Shown: positions 41,750 to 50,259 of the stretch, in pieces
Layout of the letters: the number at the start of each line of letters is the position of its first letter
Position numbering within the stretch: the stretch's first letter is position 1
Program-made: the position numbers and the translations under genes
Source: Geoalkalibacter sp.
Lineage (GTDB): Bacteria; Desulfobacterota; Desulfuromonadia; Desulfuromonadales; Geoalkalibacteraceae
DNA: 64,000 nt
Direction of reading: 5' to 3'
Assembly (NCBI RefSeq): GCF_030605225.1
Contig: NZ_JAUWAV010000023.1
Location: 1 to 64,000, forward strand
The notes under the pieces: generated by a model
Database searches by the model: none
Told to the model about the DNA's origin: nothing
What the model saw: the letters and a program-made list of their open reading frames with translations, nothing else

Positions 41750-42685
41750 TCAAAACTCCTGATAGGGGGGCATGTTGACCCGCCGCAGCAGGTCGCGATT
41801 GACATCGTAATCGCTGTCGAGCAATTGCTCGAAACCGTCGATGAGCGCCGCATTGAGCACCTTGATGCGCTCACCGTCCATCTCCACCGTATCCTCGGGA
41901 GTGAGCTTGAGCAGAGCACGACGGAAATCCGCCACCAGCTTGGCATCGACGTGCGGCGCCGCGCCGAAGGTGCAATAGGGCATGATCTCGCTTTGCGCAA
42001 GGATGCGGAAATCATCGGCTTCGATCTTGCCTTCGGCGATCATGATTTCAAGATCGAGCACCGGCGCGGCGGCCACGTCGAAGGCCCCGAACCAGGCGCC
42101 GTAGATCACCTTTTCGTGCTTGAAGGACCCATGGGGAATGGCGTAGTAGGCCAGATCCAACTCGGGATCGATGCCCGCCTGAAGCAGCAGGTCGTACTGA
42201 GCGGCATACCCCTGCAACGCCAGTTGCGGGCCGAAAATCAATCGCTTGCCGCGCACATCCTCAAGGGTCTGGATGTCGCTGTCGCGCCGCACGACCAGCG
42301 CACCGGCGGTACGCGATCCGTATTGACCGCGTTTTTCCGTGGCCAGCAGTTCAAGGTTTTGCTCTTTTTTGAGAATGATGTAGAGAATGGCGTTGGTGTG
42401 AGTGAAGTCGAATTCACCCTGCTCGTAGCGTTCGACGAAATCCTGGGTATCGACGGGAATAGCCTCGAAGCGCACCCCCAATTCCTTCTCGAGATAGCGG
42501 GTCAGGGGCAGAAAACGGTGCATGGTTTCGGCTTCGCTGTTGCAGTTCATATAGCCGATGCGATACACCGGCCCCGAAGGGGTCTTTTCGCAACCCGCCA
42601 GAAGAACGGCCAAGGCCATCGCCAGCACCGGAAGCAGAGCGCGCAGCCGAAAGCCGCGCCGAACCGTCAGAAAATCGTTCATCAT
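41750..42685 (-). CDS. PhnD-like periplasmic solute-binding lipoprotein
   Basis: 311 residues. Lipoprotein signal (ALLPVLAMALAVLLAGC) then a phosphate/phosphite/phosphonate-type binding fold: YRIGYMNCNSEAETMHRFLPLTRYLEKELGVRFEAIPVDTQ, FDFTHTNAILYIILKKEQ, LIFGPQLALQGYAAQYDLLLQAGIDP and YGAWFGAFDVAAAP. No permease or ATPase is adjacent here, so it may be a sensor or an orphan binding protein. Ligand unknown; the PhnD fold also binds other oxyanions, and the selenium-linked neighbourhood makes a selenium or sulfur oxyanion worth considering, but this is only inference. Confidence 0.8.
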   Translation of the reverse strand: MMNDFLTVRRGFRLRALLPVLAMALAVLLAGCEKTPSGPVYRIGYMNCNSEAETMHRFLPLTRYLEKELGVRFEAIPVDTQDFVERYEQGEFDFTHTNAILYIILKKEQNLELLATEKRGQYGSRTAGALVVRRDSDIQTLEDVRGKRLIFGPQLALQGYAAQYDLLLQAGIDPELDLAYYAIPHGSFKHEKVIYGAWFGAFDVAAAPVLDLEIMIAEGKIEADDFRILAQSEIMPYCTFGAAPHVDAKLVADFRRALLKLTPEDTVEMDGERIKVLNAALIDGFEQLLDSDYDVNRDLLRRVNMPPYQEF

Positions 42686-42709
42686 GGACCTTTTCCGAGA
42701 GAAGATTTT

Positions 42710-43807
42710 TCAGAAATCGGGAAGAACCAGGCGAGGCGCCTGCTCCAAGGGATCGACGGCCTCGACCCATCCCGTTTCCGGGCGCAGACGACCATCGCGC
42801 AGCACGGCGGCCAGGACGTTCGGGTCGGCGCTGCCCCACCAGTTGCCCGGAGCCGGAGCGACCGTGGTGCCCTCGTTGCTGACGGCATAGAGTCCGTTGC
42901 CCTCGATGTGATTGCCGGTGATCCGCCCCCGGGCATTGAGCCAGCGCACTCCCGCGCGCCCGTTGTCGACAATGCGGTTGCCGCTGATTTCGGCGTCGGA
43001 TTCTTCAAGAAAGATGCCATGTTCACTGTTGCCCGTCACCAAATTGCCGACGAGGGTGCCGCGGGAACCTTGCAGATAAAGACCGCGGCGGTTGGCGGTG
43101 ATCAGATTGCCTGTCGCGACCACGGTGGAATCGCGCAAATTGACGCCGTTGATGAGATTGCCCTCGATTCGACAGCCCTGCATCTCCAACTCGCTGTACA
43201 CGCAGCGCACGCCCCAGTAGCTGCCCTTGACCACCGAATCCACCAGTCGCACCTGGGAATTGCGAAACTGGAGACCGTTGAGGTTGTCTTCGAGGCGACA
43301 GCGCTCGATGCCGACCTCCGATTCCTGAAACTGAAAACCGCGCATGTTGCGCCGAAAGAGGGAATCGCTGACTCGCGCCCGGGAGAAATGGGCGTGAAAC
43401 CCACGATAGGCATACTCGATGATGCAATGGGCCAGCAGATTTTCCTCGTCTTCGGCCAGCATCATGTTGATCGCGCCCCAACTGCCAGGCACCGGGTCAC
43501 TTGCGGTGCTGGTGAAACGAATCGGCGCCTCCGGCGTGCCGAGCGCCTTGAGGCGCCCCTGAATGAAGATCTCGTGCTCGCCGACGCCGTCGCCGTTGCT
43601 GTCCATGGGAGTGAAGCGCACCGTGGTCCCGGGACGGATTTCCAGCGTCACCCCCGGCGCCACCGTCAGGATTCCGTCAATCAGAACCTCGCCTTCCCAC
43701 ACCGTGTCCTGCCAAAGAGTATCCTCGCCGCGATAAATCTGCTGGGCGAAGGCCGACGCCGGCCAAAGCGCCAAAAGACCTGCCACGACAAGCCAGGCGA
43801 ACCTCAC
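42710..43807 (-). CDS. Periplasmic right-handed beta-helix protein (NosD/CASH-like), copy 1
   Basis: 365 residues. Signal peptide (FAWLVVAGLLALWPASAFA), then an N-terminal cap (ILTVAPGVTLEIRPGTTVRF) and many parallel beta-helix coils with N-[RL]-I and G-[NV]-x-I repeats (GVNLRDSTVVATGNLITANRRGLYLQGSRGTLVGNLVTGNSEHGIFLEESDAEISGNRIVDNG region). It ends with NWWGSADPN, a common closing motif in such proteins. The fold occurs in NosD and carbohydrate-active proteins. Overlaps the second beta-helix gene by 4 nt. Confidence 0.85.
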   Translation of the reverse strand: MRFAWLVVAGLLALWPASAFAQQIYRGEDTLWQDTVWEGEVLIDGILTVAPGVTLEIRPGTTVRFTPMDSNGDGVGEHEIFIQGRLKALGTPEAPIRFTSTASDPVPGSWGAINMMLAEDEENLLAHCIIEYAYRGFHAHFSRARVSDSLFRRNMRGFQFQESEVGIERCRLEDNLNGLQFRNSQVRLVDSVVKGSYWGVRCVYSELEMQGCRIEGNLINGVNLRDSTVVATGNLITANRRGLYLQGSRGTLVGNLVTGNSEHGIFLEESDAEISGNRIVDNGRAGVRWLNARGRITGNHIEGNGLYAVSNEGTTVAPAPGNWWGSADPNVLAAVLRDGRLRPETGWVEAVDPLEQAPRLVLPDF

Positions 43808-44628
43808 GGCCGGCCTCCGGGCAAGCCAAGCAGCCGCACGTCCTGCTGGTTGCCTCGCACCTGATCGGTCGGCGCGGAGTCAACCGGCCCATGAAGCGCG
43901 ATACCGATGCCGTTGCCGCTGATCCGATTGCCCTGCAGGCGCGGCCGGCTGGAGCGGTCGATGAACAGGCCTTCCTCATTGTGGTTCAGGATGCGATTGT
44001 CCAGCATCAAGGGGTGGGATTCGATCCAGCAAAACACGCCCGCCTCGCCGCCTTCAATCAAATTGCCGATCAAAGACGGTGCGCTTCGTTGCTGGGCGAT
44101 GATGCCGTAGCGGCAGGCAAGAATCTCGCTGTCGCGGATCTCGGGGGAGCTGTTGATGCAGAGAATGCCCTGTTCGGCATGCTCGATGCGCGTATGGCGG
44201 ATAAGGCTGTCCGTCGCACCGTCGAGCAGCAGTCCGGCCCAGGCGTAGGCGCCTTCTTCCTTGGGGCGAGAGAGATTGAAAAGCACCGGATGGGCGGCGG
44301 TGCCTTCGCTGCGCAATGTGCCGCGCACCAGCAGTTCCGTCGCCGAGGACAACCATTCCGGATCGATCTTGGTGCTATCGGAAGGCACCACGTAGACTAC
44401 AGTCCCGGGGCGCAATGTCAGAGTGATCCCGGCGGGCACCAACAGATCATCGGCCAGCACCACGGCGCCTTCCAGCACCAGATCGGCCGTCAGGACGCCC
44501 GAGACGCGCGGCAGCTTGTCCAGATCCGGCGCGGCGGACGCAACCACCGTCAGGCCCAGCGGCGCCTGGGCGCACCCCCCGAACCAAAGGGTCAGGGCCG
44601 ACAAGAGCAGGTAGAGAAATTTTCGCAT
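43804..44628 (-). CDS. Right-handed beta-helix lipoprotein, copy 2
   Basis: About 274 residues. Signal peptide with lipobox (MRKFLYLLLSALTLWFGGC), then VPAGITLTLRPGTVVYV, the same N-terminal cap as the next gene, and coils such as SLIRHTRIEHAEQGILCINSSPEIRDSEILACRYGI and LFIDRSSRPRLQGNRISGNGIGIALHG. It is a shorter relative of the following gene, suggesting tandem duplication. An ATG at 44643 overlaps the upstream stop; the ATG at 44628 gives the normal signal peptide. ATGA overlap with the downstream gene. Confidence 0.8.
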   Translation of the reverse strand: MRKFLYLLLSALTLWFGGCAQAPLGLTVVASAAPDLDKLPRVSGVLTADLVLEGAVVLADDLLVPAGITLTLRPGTVVYVVPSDSTKIDPEWLSSATELLVRGTLRSEGTAAHPVLFNLSRPKEEGAYAWAGLLLDGATDSLIRHTRIEHAEQGILCINSSPEIRDSEILACRYGIIAQQRSAPSLIGNLIEGGEAGVFCWIESHPLMLDNRILNHNEEGLFIDRSSRPRLQGNRISGNGIGIALHGPVDSAPTDQVRGNQQDVRLLGLPGGRP

Positions 44629-44633
44629 GGAGA

Positions 44634-45152
44634 TCAAATCCATCGCTGGCGCATGAGAAAAGCCCGAGCCGCGGCGGCCGGCGGCGCCCCCGCTGCGACC
44701 TCGGCCGCCAAAGCCTGAAAGAGTTCCGGCGTCAGCAGTCGATCAAGCCGCTGCAAGGCGGGCGCCACGGTGGTGAATTGTAGTTCCTCCAGGGGACGAC
44801 GGCCGGAGAGCAGGTAGGGTACACCGGCAGCCGTCACCAGGGGCGTGAACTCCTCCGCAAGATCGGGCGCAAAGGCCATGTCGACGCGCTTTTCACGTAG
44901 GAAATGCAGTGGGTCGGCGCCCTCCAGGGGCACGGCCACCGTCTCCACGCCGGTTTTTTCCTTGATGTAAAGGGCGACGACCGCATAAAAGGCTCGCTGC
45001 TCGGCCGCATCGCCCAGCCCGATATAAAGCTTGGGTCCAAAGCAGGCCCGCGCGGTCGACACCTGAAGCGCGAAACCCAGAACCAGCAGGGCCAGACAGA
45101 CGGCCGAACGCGGGACAAAACGGCGGCGATGAATGAATCGGCGCGAAATCAT
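44634..45152 (-). CDS. Short periplasmic solute-binding-like protein
   Basis: 172 residues. Signal peptide with a very basic n-region (RRFIHRRRFVPR) and hydrophobic core AVCLALLVLGFALQVSTARA. The mature protein begins CFGPKLYIGLGDAAEQRAFYAVVALYIKEKTGVETVAVPL and continues FLREKRVDMAFAPDLAEEF, resembling half of a type II periplasmic binding protein of the glycine-betaine or PhnD kind. At about 135 mature residues it is half the normal length. First gene of the minus-strand cluster, directly behind a strong promoter. Confidence 0.65.
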   Translation of the reverse strand: MISRRFIHRRRFVPRSAVCLALLVLGFALQVSTARACFGPKLYIGLGDAAEQRAFYAVVALYIKEKTGVETVAVPLEGADPLHFLREKRVDMAFAPDLAEEFTPLVTAAGVPYLLSGRRPLEELQFTTVAPALQRLDRLLTPELFQALAAEVAAGAPPAAAARAFLMRQRWI

Positions 45153-45159
45153 GCTTTCG

Positions 45160-45189
45160 ACTATAGTGCGAGAGGTTGAAAAAGGTCAA
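45160..45189 (-). promoter_or_regulatory. Strong sigma-70 promoter of the GeoRSP-region cluster
   Basis: On the minus strand TTGACC (45184-45189), 18-nt spacer, TATAGT (45160-45165). The -10 box ends only 7 nt before the ATG at 45152, so the transcript would be leaderless or nearly so. Confidence 0.65.
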
Positions 45190-45229
45190 ATGGCGGCGGC
45201 GCACCTCACCCGAGGAAGGCGGTGCTCCG

Positions 45230-46603
45230 TCACTCCTCGCGCTCCAGCAGACCATATTTTTCCATCTTATAGCGCAAGGTGGTGCGTTTGATGCCGAGCA
45301 CGTCGGCGGCACGGGTCTGGGAGTTTTTTTCCCGTCTCAGGGTCTGCACGATGAGCTGACGCTCCAGATCCTCCAGCAGTTCGGTGAGGCTGCCGCCACG
45401 CTCGGGCACCTTGAGGCAGATTTCATCCTGATCCTGCAAACCCTGGGGCAGGTCGCGGGGCGTGATGACCTCGCCGCGCGAGAGCACCACGGCGCGCTCC
45501 ATGGCGTTCTGCAGTTCGCGCACATTGCCCGGCCAGTCATAGGCGAGCAGGCATGACAGGGCGCGCGGCGCGATGTCGCGCACCGCCTTGCCCATTTCGG
45601 CGGCGAATTTCGCCAGAAAATGGCGGGCCAGGGGCTCCACGTCCTCGCGCCGCTCGCGCAGGGGCGGCACATGGATATTGACCACGTTGAGGCGATAGTA
45701 AAGATCCTCGCGAAAGCGCCCGGCGCGCACCTCATCGTCGAGATGTTTGTTGGTCGCGGCAACGATGCGCACGTCCGAGCGGATGGTGCGCACTCCGCCC
45801 ACTCGCTCGAATTCATGCTCCTGAATGACGCGCAGCAGCTTGACCTGGGCATTGAGGCTCATCTCGCCGACTTCATCAATGAACAAGGTGCCTTCGTGAG
45901 CCAGTTCGAAGCGGCCCTTCTTGGTCCCCAGGGCGCCGGTGAAGGCCCCTTTTTCGTGGCCGAAGAGCTCGCTTTCAAGCACTCCTTCCGAAAGAGCGGC
46001 GCAGTTGAGCACGACGAAGGGCTTGTCCTTGCGCGCCGAATTGAAATGGATGGAGCGGGCGATGAGTTCCTTGCCCGTGCCGCTTTCTCCGGTGATCAGG
46101 ACATTGGCGTTGCTCGCCGCGACGGAGCTAGCCATGTCGAACACCTGCCGCATGCGCGACGACTCGCTGGCGATGCCGGAGAAGCTGAAACGCTGGGCGA
46201 GTTCCTCGTGCAGATAGCGGTTTTCCGCCAGCAGCCGTTCATGCTCGAGGGCCTTGGCCACGGTCAGCTTGATCTCATCGGTCTCGAACGGTTTGGTGAT
46301 GTAATCATAGGCGCCGGCGCGCAGGGCCTTCACGGCGCTTTCCACCGTGCCATAGGCGGTGATCATGATGGTCGGCAGGCCCGGATCGAATTCCTTGATG
46401 CGCTCGAGCAGCTCCAATCCCGTCATGCCGGGCATCTGAATATCAACCAGGGCCAGATCGACCCCGCCGATCCCCAGTTCGCGCAGAGCCTCCTCGCCGC
46501 CGGGCACGGCCACCGTCTCATAGCCCTCCCGGGACAGCACGCGATCCAGCAAGCGGCGCATGCCCTGCTCATCATCGACAATCAGGATTTTTTCTCCTGC
46601 CAT
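45230..46603 (-). CDS. NtrC-family sigma-54-dependent response regulator
   Basis: 457 residues. Receiver domain (KILIVDDEQGMRRLLD, phospho-Asp in LALVDIQMPG, about residue 52, Lys in YITKPFE). AAA+ domain with Walker A ITGESGTGKELIARSIH, the sigma-54 contact loop GAFTGA, and Walker B TLFIDEVGEM. C-terminal Fis-type helix-turn-helix (NSQTRAADVLGIKRTTLRYKMEKYGLL). It activates sigma-54 promoters after phosphorylation. AAGGGCC precedes the ATG at 46603. No sensor kinase is adjacent. Upstream of, and on the same strand as, the GeoRSP cluster but with a promoter in between, so it could be its regulator. Confidence 0.94.
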   Translation of the reverse strand: MAGEKILIVDDEQGMRRLLDRVLSREGYETVAVPGGEEALRELGIGGVDLALVDIQMPGMTGLELLERIKEFDPGLPTIMITAYGTVESAVKALRAGAYDYITKPFETDEIKLTVAKALEHERLLAENRYLHEELAQRFSFSGIASESSRMRQVFDMASSVAASNANVLITGESGTGKELIARSIHFNSARKDKPFVVLNCAALSEGVLESELFGHEKGAFTGALGTKKGRFELAHEGTLFIDEVGEMSLNAQVKLLRVIQEHEFERVGGVRTIRSDVRIVAATNKHLDDEVRAGRFREDLYYRLNVVNIHVPPLRERREDVEPLARHFLAKFAAEMGKAVRDIAPRALSCLLAYDWPGNVRELQNAMERAVVLSRGEVITPRDLPQGLQDQDEICLKVPERGGSLTELLEDLERQLIVQTLRREKNSQTRAADVLGIKRTTLRYKMEKYGLLEREE

Positions 46604-46720
46604 GGCCCTTAAGTCCGCCTTCCTGAAATGAAGGTAAAAATAAAGCATTTTAAATGATTCAAGAAAGTCGGGTCAAGTTCGGAATGGTCTTCAGCCCCCT
46701 CGAAGAGGCCGGATTGCGCC

Positions 46721-46749
46721 TTGACAGCCTCGACATCTTGTGGTTTATT
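46721..46749 (+). promoter_or_regulatory. Sigma-70 promoter candidate for nrdJ
   Basis: TTGACA (46721-46726), 17-nt spacer, TTTATT (46744-46749). The -35 box and spacing are ideal. The leader to the nrdJ ATG is about 97 nt. I looked for NrdR boxes and a cobalamin riboswitch here and saw neither. Confidence 0.6.
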
Positions 46750-46852
46750 TCGGCTCGATCTCAACATCTAGCGTACCCAGGGGCTCCATCCCGATGCCCC
46801 CCGCCCGCTCGACGGGAGAAAACCCAGCGCCTTTTCATCCATGAGGATCGGT

Positions 46853-49800
46853 ATGAAAAAATCAAAAAGCTCCAGTTCCCTGTCCCTGACCACCAACGCC
46901 CGCACGGTGCTTGAGCGCCGCTACCTGAAGCGCGACGCGGAAGGCAAGGTGCTCGAAACCCCGGAGGACATGTTCCGCCGGGTGGCCAAAACCATCGCCG
47001 CGGCGGAAACCCGCTTCGCCAAGGGGCAGGATCCGGCCGCCCTCGAAGAAAAATTCTACCGCATGATGACCGCCCTGGAATTTCTGCCCAACTCCCCCAC
47101 CCTGATGAACGCCGGCCGTGAACTCGGGCAGCTTTCCGCCTGCTTCGTGCTGCCCGTGGGCGATTCCATGGAGAGCATCTTCGAGGCGATCAAGAACACC
47201 GCCCTGATTCACAAAAGCGGCGGCGGTACGGGGTTTTCCTTCTCGCGCATCCGCCCGGCCAACGACGTGGTCGCCTCCACCACCGGAGTCTCCTCGGGGC
47301 CGCTCTCGTTCATGAAGGTGTTCGACGCCGCCACCGAGACCATCAAGCAGGGCGGCACCCGGCGCGGCGCCAACATGGGCATCCTGCGCGTCGATCATCC
47401 TGACATCATGGACTTCATCATGTGCAAGCGCGACCAGACGGTGCTCACCAACTTCAACATCTCCGTCGGCCTCACCGAAGCCTTCATGGATGCCGTGGAA
47501 CAGGACGCCGAATATGAGCTGCGCAATCCCCGCGACGGCAGGGTGGTGAAAAAACTCTCGGCGCGCAAGGTCTTTGAACACATCGTCGAACTCGCCTGGA
47601 CCAACGGCGAACCGGGCATCATCTTCCTCGACCGTCTCAACCGCGATAATCCCACGCCGCTGGTGGGCGAAATCGAGAGCACCAATCCCTGCGTCACGGC
47701 CGATACCTTTGTCTTGACGAGCGAGGGCCCACGCCAGGTTCGCGACCTGGTCGGCAGACCCAGCGCCCTGATCATCGACGGCCAGGCCCATGCCACGACG
47801 GCGGCGGGCTTTTTTGCCACGGGGCACAAATCCGTGGTGCGCCTGAGCACCCGCGAGGGACAGCATTTGCGGCTGACAGCCGATCATCTCGTGCTCACCG
47901 CCGCATCCCTGACCCGCTATCGGATCGAAAAGCGCTGGGTACCGGCGGGCGAACTTCAGGCGGGCGATCGCATTCTGCTGCACAATCATCGTCCGCTGTC
48001 CGGCTGGAACGGACCGGGCACCCTCGGCGAAGGCTATCTCCTCGGGCTGCTGGTCGGCGACGGCACCCTCAAGCAGGACAAGGCGGTCCTGTCCGCCTGG
48101 AAAACCCGGCAGGCCGCCAATGGCGGCAACCATCCCCGTGGGATCGATGCGGTCATGGCCACGGCTGAAACATTCGCGCGCGAAATGCCCCACCGCAGCG
48201 ATTTTCAAGGATGGCAGGAGATCGCGGAGCGTGGCGAATACCGCCTGAGCCTTGCGTCCTTAAAAACCCTGGCACTCAACATGGGCATGGCACCGGGTAA
48301 AAAGGACATCACCCCGACCCTGGAGAAAACGTCTTCGGATTTTTACCGCGGCTTTCTCAGCGGCCTGTTTGATACGGACGGCAGCGTCCAGGGAAGTCGG
48401 CAAAAAGGCGTCAGCGTGCGTCTGGCGCAAAGCGATCTGTCGCGCCTGGAAGCCGTCCAGCGCATGCTGCTGAGGCTGGGAATCGTTTCGACTCTCTATG
48501 CGGCGCGACGCTGCGCCGGTACGACCCTGCTGCCCGACGGCAAGGGTGGACAGCGCGATTATGCGACCAAGGCACAACACGAATTGATCATCAGCAACGA
48601 TAATCTCGAACGGTTTGCCACCCTTATCGGCTTTCGCGACACGGACAAACAGCAGCGACTGGAGACTTTGCTGACGGGCTATGAGCGCCGTTTCAACCGT
48701 GAGCGTTTCGTCGCAACCGTCGAGCAGGTTCTCGCCGACGGCAGCGAAGAGGTCTTCGATGTGCAAGTGCCCGGCATCAACGCTTTCGACGCCAATGGTC
48801 TCTACGTTCACAACTGTGGCGAGCAACCACTGCTGCCCTACGAATCCTGCAACCTGGGTTCCATCAATCTGGCGACCCTGGTCAAGGAAGAGGAGATCGA
48901 CTGGGAGAAGCTGGGCGAAACGGTGGATCTCGCCGTGCGCTTTCTCGACAACGTCATCGAGGTCAACAAGTACCCGCTGGCCCTGATCGACGAGATGACC
49001 CGCGCCAACCGCAAGATCGGTCTGGGCGTGATGGGCTGGGCCGATCTGCTGATTCTGCTCGGCATTGCCTACAACAGCCCCCAGGCGGTGCAACTCGGCG
49101 AAAAGGTGATGAAATTCATCAATGACCGCGCCCATGAGGCTTCGCGGGATCTGGCCGAGGAGCGCGGCGCCTTCCCCAATTTCAAGGGCAGTATTTACGA
49201 TAAGCCCGGCCTGCGGCCAATCCGCAACGCCACCTGCACCACCATCGCGCCCACGGGCACCATCTCCATCATCGCCAGTTCCTCCAGCGGCATCGAGCCG
49301 CTGTTCGCGGTGAGCTACGTGCGGCAGGTACTGGACAACGACATTCTGGTGGAGGTTCATCCCCTCTTTGAAAAGGTCGCCAAGCAGCGCGGTTTCTATT
49401 CACCGGAGTTGATGAAGCTGATCGCCGAACACGGCACCATTCAGGACATCGCGCAGATTCCCGAGGACGTGCGGCGCATTTTCGTCACCGCCCACGACAT
49501 CACCCCGGAAGATCACATCCGCATGCAGGCGGCCTTTCAGAAACACACGGACAATGCCGTCTCCAAGACCGTGAATTTCTGCAACACCGCCACGCGCGAC
49601 GATGTCTCCACGGTCTATCGGCTGGCGTACAAATCGGGCTGCAAGGGCGTCACCATCTATCGCGACGGCTCGCGCGACATGCAGGTGCTCTCCGTGGCGA
49701 AAAAGGAAGAAAAGAAGGAGCCCGAAAAAGTCGTGCCCATGGAAAGCCTCAAGCCCGGCCGCAAGCGCGAACGCCCCCGCGCCCTGCGCGGCGCCACCTA

Positions 49801-50209
49801 CCAGATGGAAACGGGCTGCGGACCGCTCTACGTGACCATCAACGAGGACAACCAGGGACTTTTTGAACTCTTCACCACCATGGGCAAGGCCGGCGGCTGC
49901 GCGGCCAGCCAGTGCGAGGCCATCGGCCGCTTGGTGTCCCTGGCCTGGCGCTCGGGCGTGCAGGCACGCCAGGCCGTCAAGCAGATGATCGGCATCACCT
50001 GCCACAAGCCCGCCGGGTTCGGCGACAACCGCATCACCAGTTGCGCCGACGCGGTGGCCAAGGCGATCCAGATGCACATGCTGCAGGACGGCGAAAAAGG
50101 CCTGATCGTGAGCAATACCGGCGGCGCCTGTCCCGAATGCGGCGGCCCCGTCGAGCACGAAGGCGGCTGCTGCGTGTGTCACGCCTGCGGCTATTCCGAG
50201 TGCGCCTGA
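46853..50209 (+). CDS. nrdJ: Adenosylcobalamin-dependent (class II) ribonucleotide reductase with intein
   Basis: 1,118 codons; 743 residues after removal of a 375-residue intein. Reduces ribonucleotides to deoxyribonucleotides with a cobalamin-generated thiyl radical. Host motifs: FLPNSPTLMNAGRELGQLSACFVLPVGDSME, SGGGTGFSFSRIRP, GTRRGANMGIL, then IESTNP, the intein, CGEQPLLPYESCNLGSINL (active-site Cys and Glu), ATCTTIAPTGTISIIA, and a C-terminal zinc-type CPECGG…CCVCHACGYSEC module that supplies redox cysteines. GAGGATCGGT precedes the ATG at 46853; an earlier in-frame ATG at 46841 is less likely. Confidence 0.97.
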   Translation: MKKSKSSSSLSLTTNARTVLERRYLKRDAEGKVLETPEDMFRRVAKTIAAAETRFAKGQDPAALEEKFYRMMTALEFLPNSPTLMNAGRELGQLSACFVLPVGDSMESIFEAIKNTALIHKSGGGTGFSFSRIRPANDVVASTTGVSSGPLSFMKVFDAATETIKQGGTRRGANMGILRVDHPDIMDFIMCKRDQTVLTNFNISVGLTEAFMDAVEQDAEYELRNPRDGRVVKKLSARKVFEHIVELAWTNGEPGIIFLDRLNRDNPTPLVGEIESTNPCVTADTFVLTSEGPRQVRDLVGRPSALIIDGQAHATTAAGFFATGHKSVVRLSTREGQHLRLTADHLVLTAASLTRYRIEKRWVPAGELQAGDRILLHNHRPLSGWNGPGTLGEGYLLGLLVGDGTLKQDKAVLSAWKTRQAANGGNHPRGIDAVMATAETFAREMPHRSDFQGWQEIAERGEYRLSLASLKTLALNMGMAPGKKDITPTLEKTSSDFYRGFLSGLFDTDGSVQGSRQKGVSVRLAQSDLSRLEAVQRMLLRLGIVSTLYAARRCAGTTLLPDGKGGQRDYATKAQHELIISNDNLERFATLIGFRDTDKQQRLETLLTGYERRFNRERFVATVEQVLADGSEEVFDVQVPGINAFDANGLYVHNCGEQPLLPYESCNLGSINLATLVKEEEIDWEKLGETVDLAVRFLDNVIEVNKYPLALIDEMTRANRKIGLGVMGWADLLILLGIAYNSPQAVQLGEKVMKFINDRAHEASRDLAEERGAFPNFKGSIYDKPGLRPIRNATCTTIAPTGTISIIASSSSGIEPLFAVSYVRQVLDNDILVEVHPLFEKVAKQRGFYSPELMKLIAEHGTIQDIAQIPEDVRRIFVTAHDITPEDHIRMQAAFQKHTDNAVSKTVNFCNTATRDDVSTVYRLAYKSGCKGVTIYRDGSRDMQVLSVAKKEEKKEPEKVVPMESLKPGRKRERPRALRGATYQMETGCGPLYVTINEDNQGLFELFTTMGKAGGCAASQCEAIGRLVSLAWRSGVQARQAVKQMIGITCHKPAGFGDNRITSCADAVAKAIQMHMLQDGEKGLIVSNTGGACPECGGPVEHEGGCCVCHACGYSECA
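47690..48814 (+). mobile_element. Intein with LAGLIDADG endonuclease domain in NrdJ
   Basis: 375 codons (NrdJ residues 280-654) between NP and CGEQP. Splicing blocks: A starts CVTADTFVLTSEGPRQVRDL (Cys1 nucleophile), B is HLRLTADHLVLT, F is EEVFDVQVPGINAFDANG, and G is YVHN followed by Cys+1. Two LAGLIDADG helices are visible, GYLLGLLVGDGTL and YRGFLSGLFDTDGSV, each with its acidic residue, so the homing endonuclease may be active. All splicing residues (Cys1, block B His, penultimate His, terminal Asn, Cys+1) are present. Confidence 0.96.
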
Positions 50210-50259
50210 TAGATGAATCGAGCCTGCGTCCCAGCCCTAGAACCTAGAGTCAAGGGCCA

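Noticed and set aside
41825-43864. 679-codon plus-strand open frame
   Set aside because: Antisense to the PhnD-like and beta-helix genes, both of which have signal peptides and family motifs.
46604-46852. Cobalamin riboswitch or NrdR boxes upstream of nrdJ
   Set aside because: I looked for a B12-box-like element and for paired NrdR sites in the 250-nt gap and saw neither; only a plain promoter is visible.
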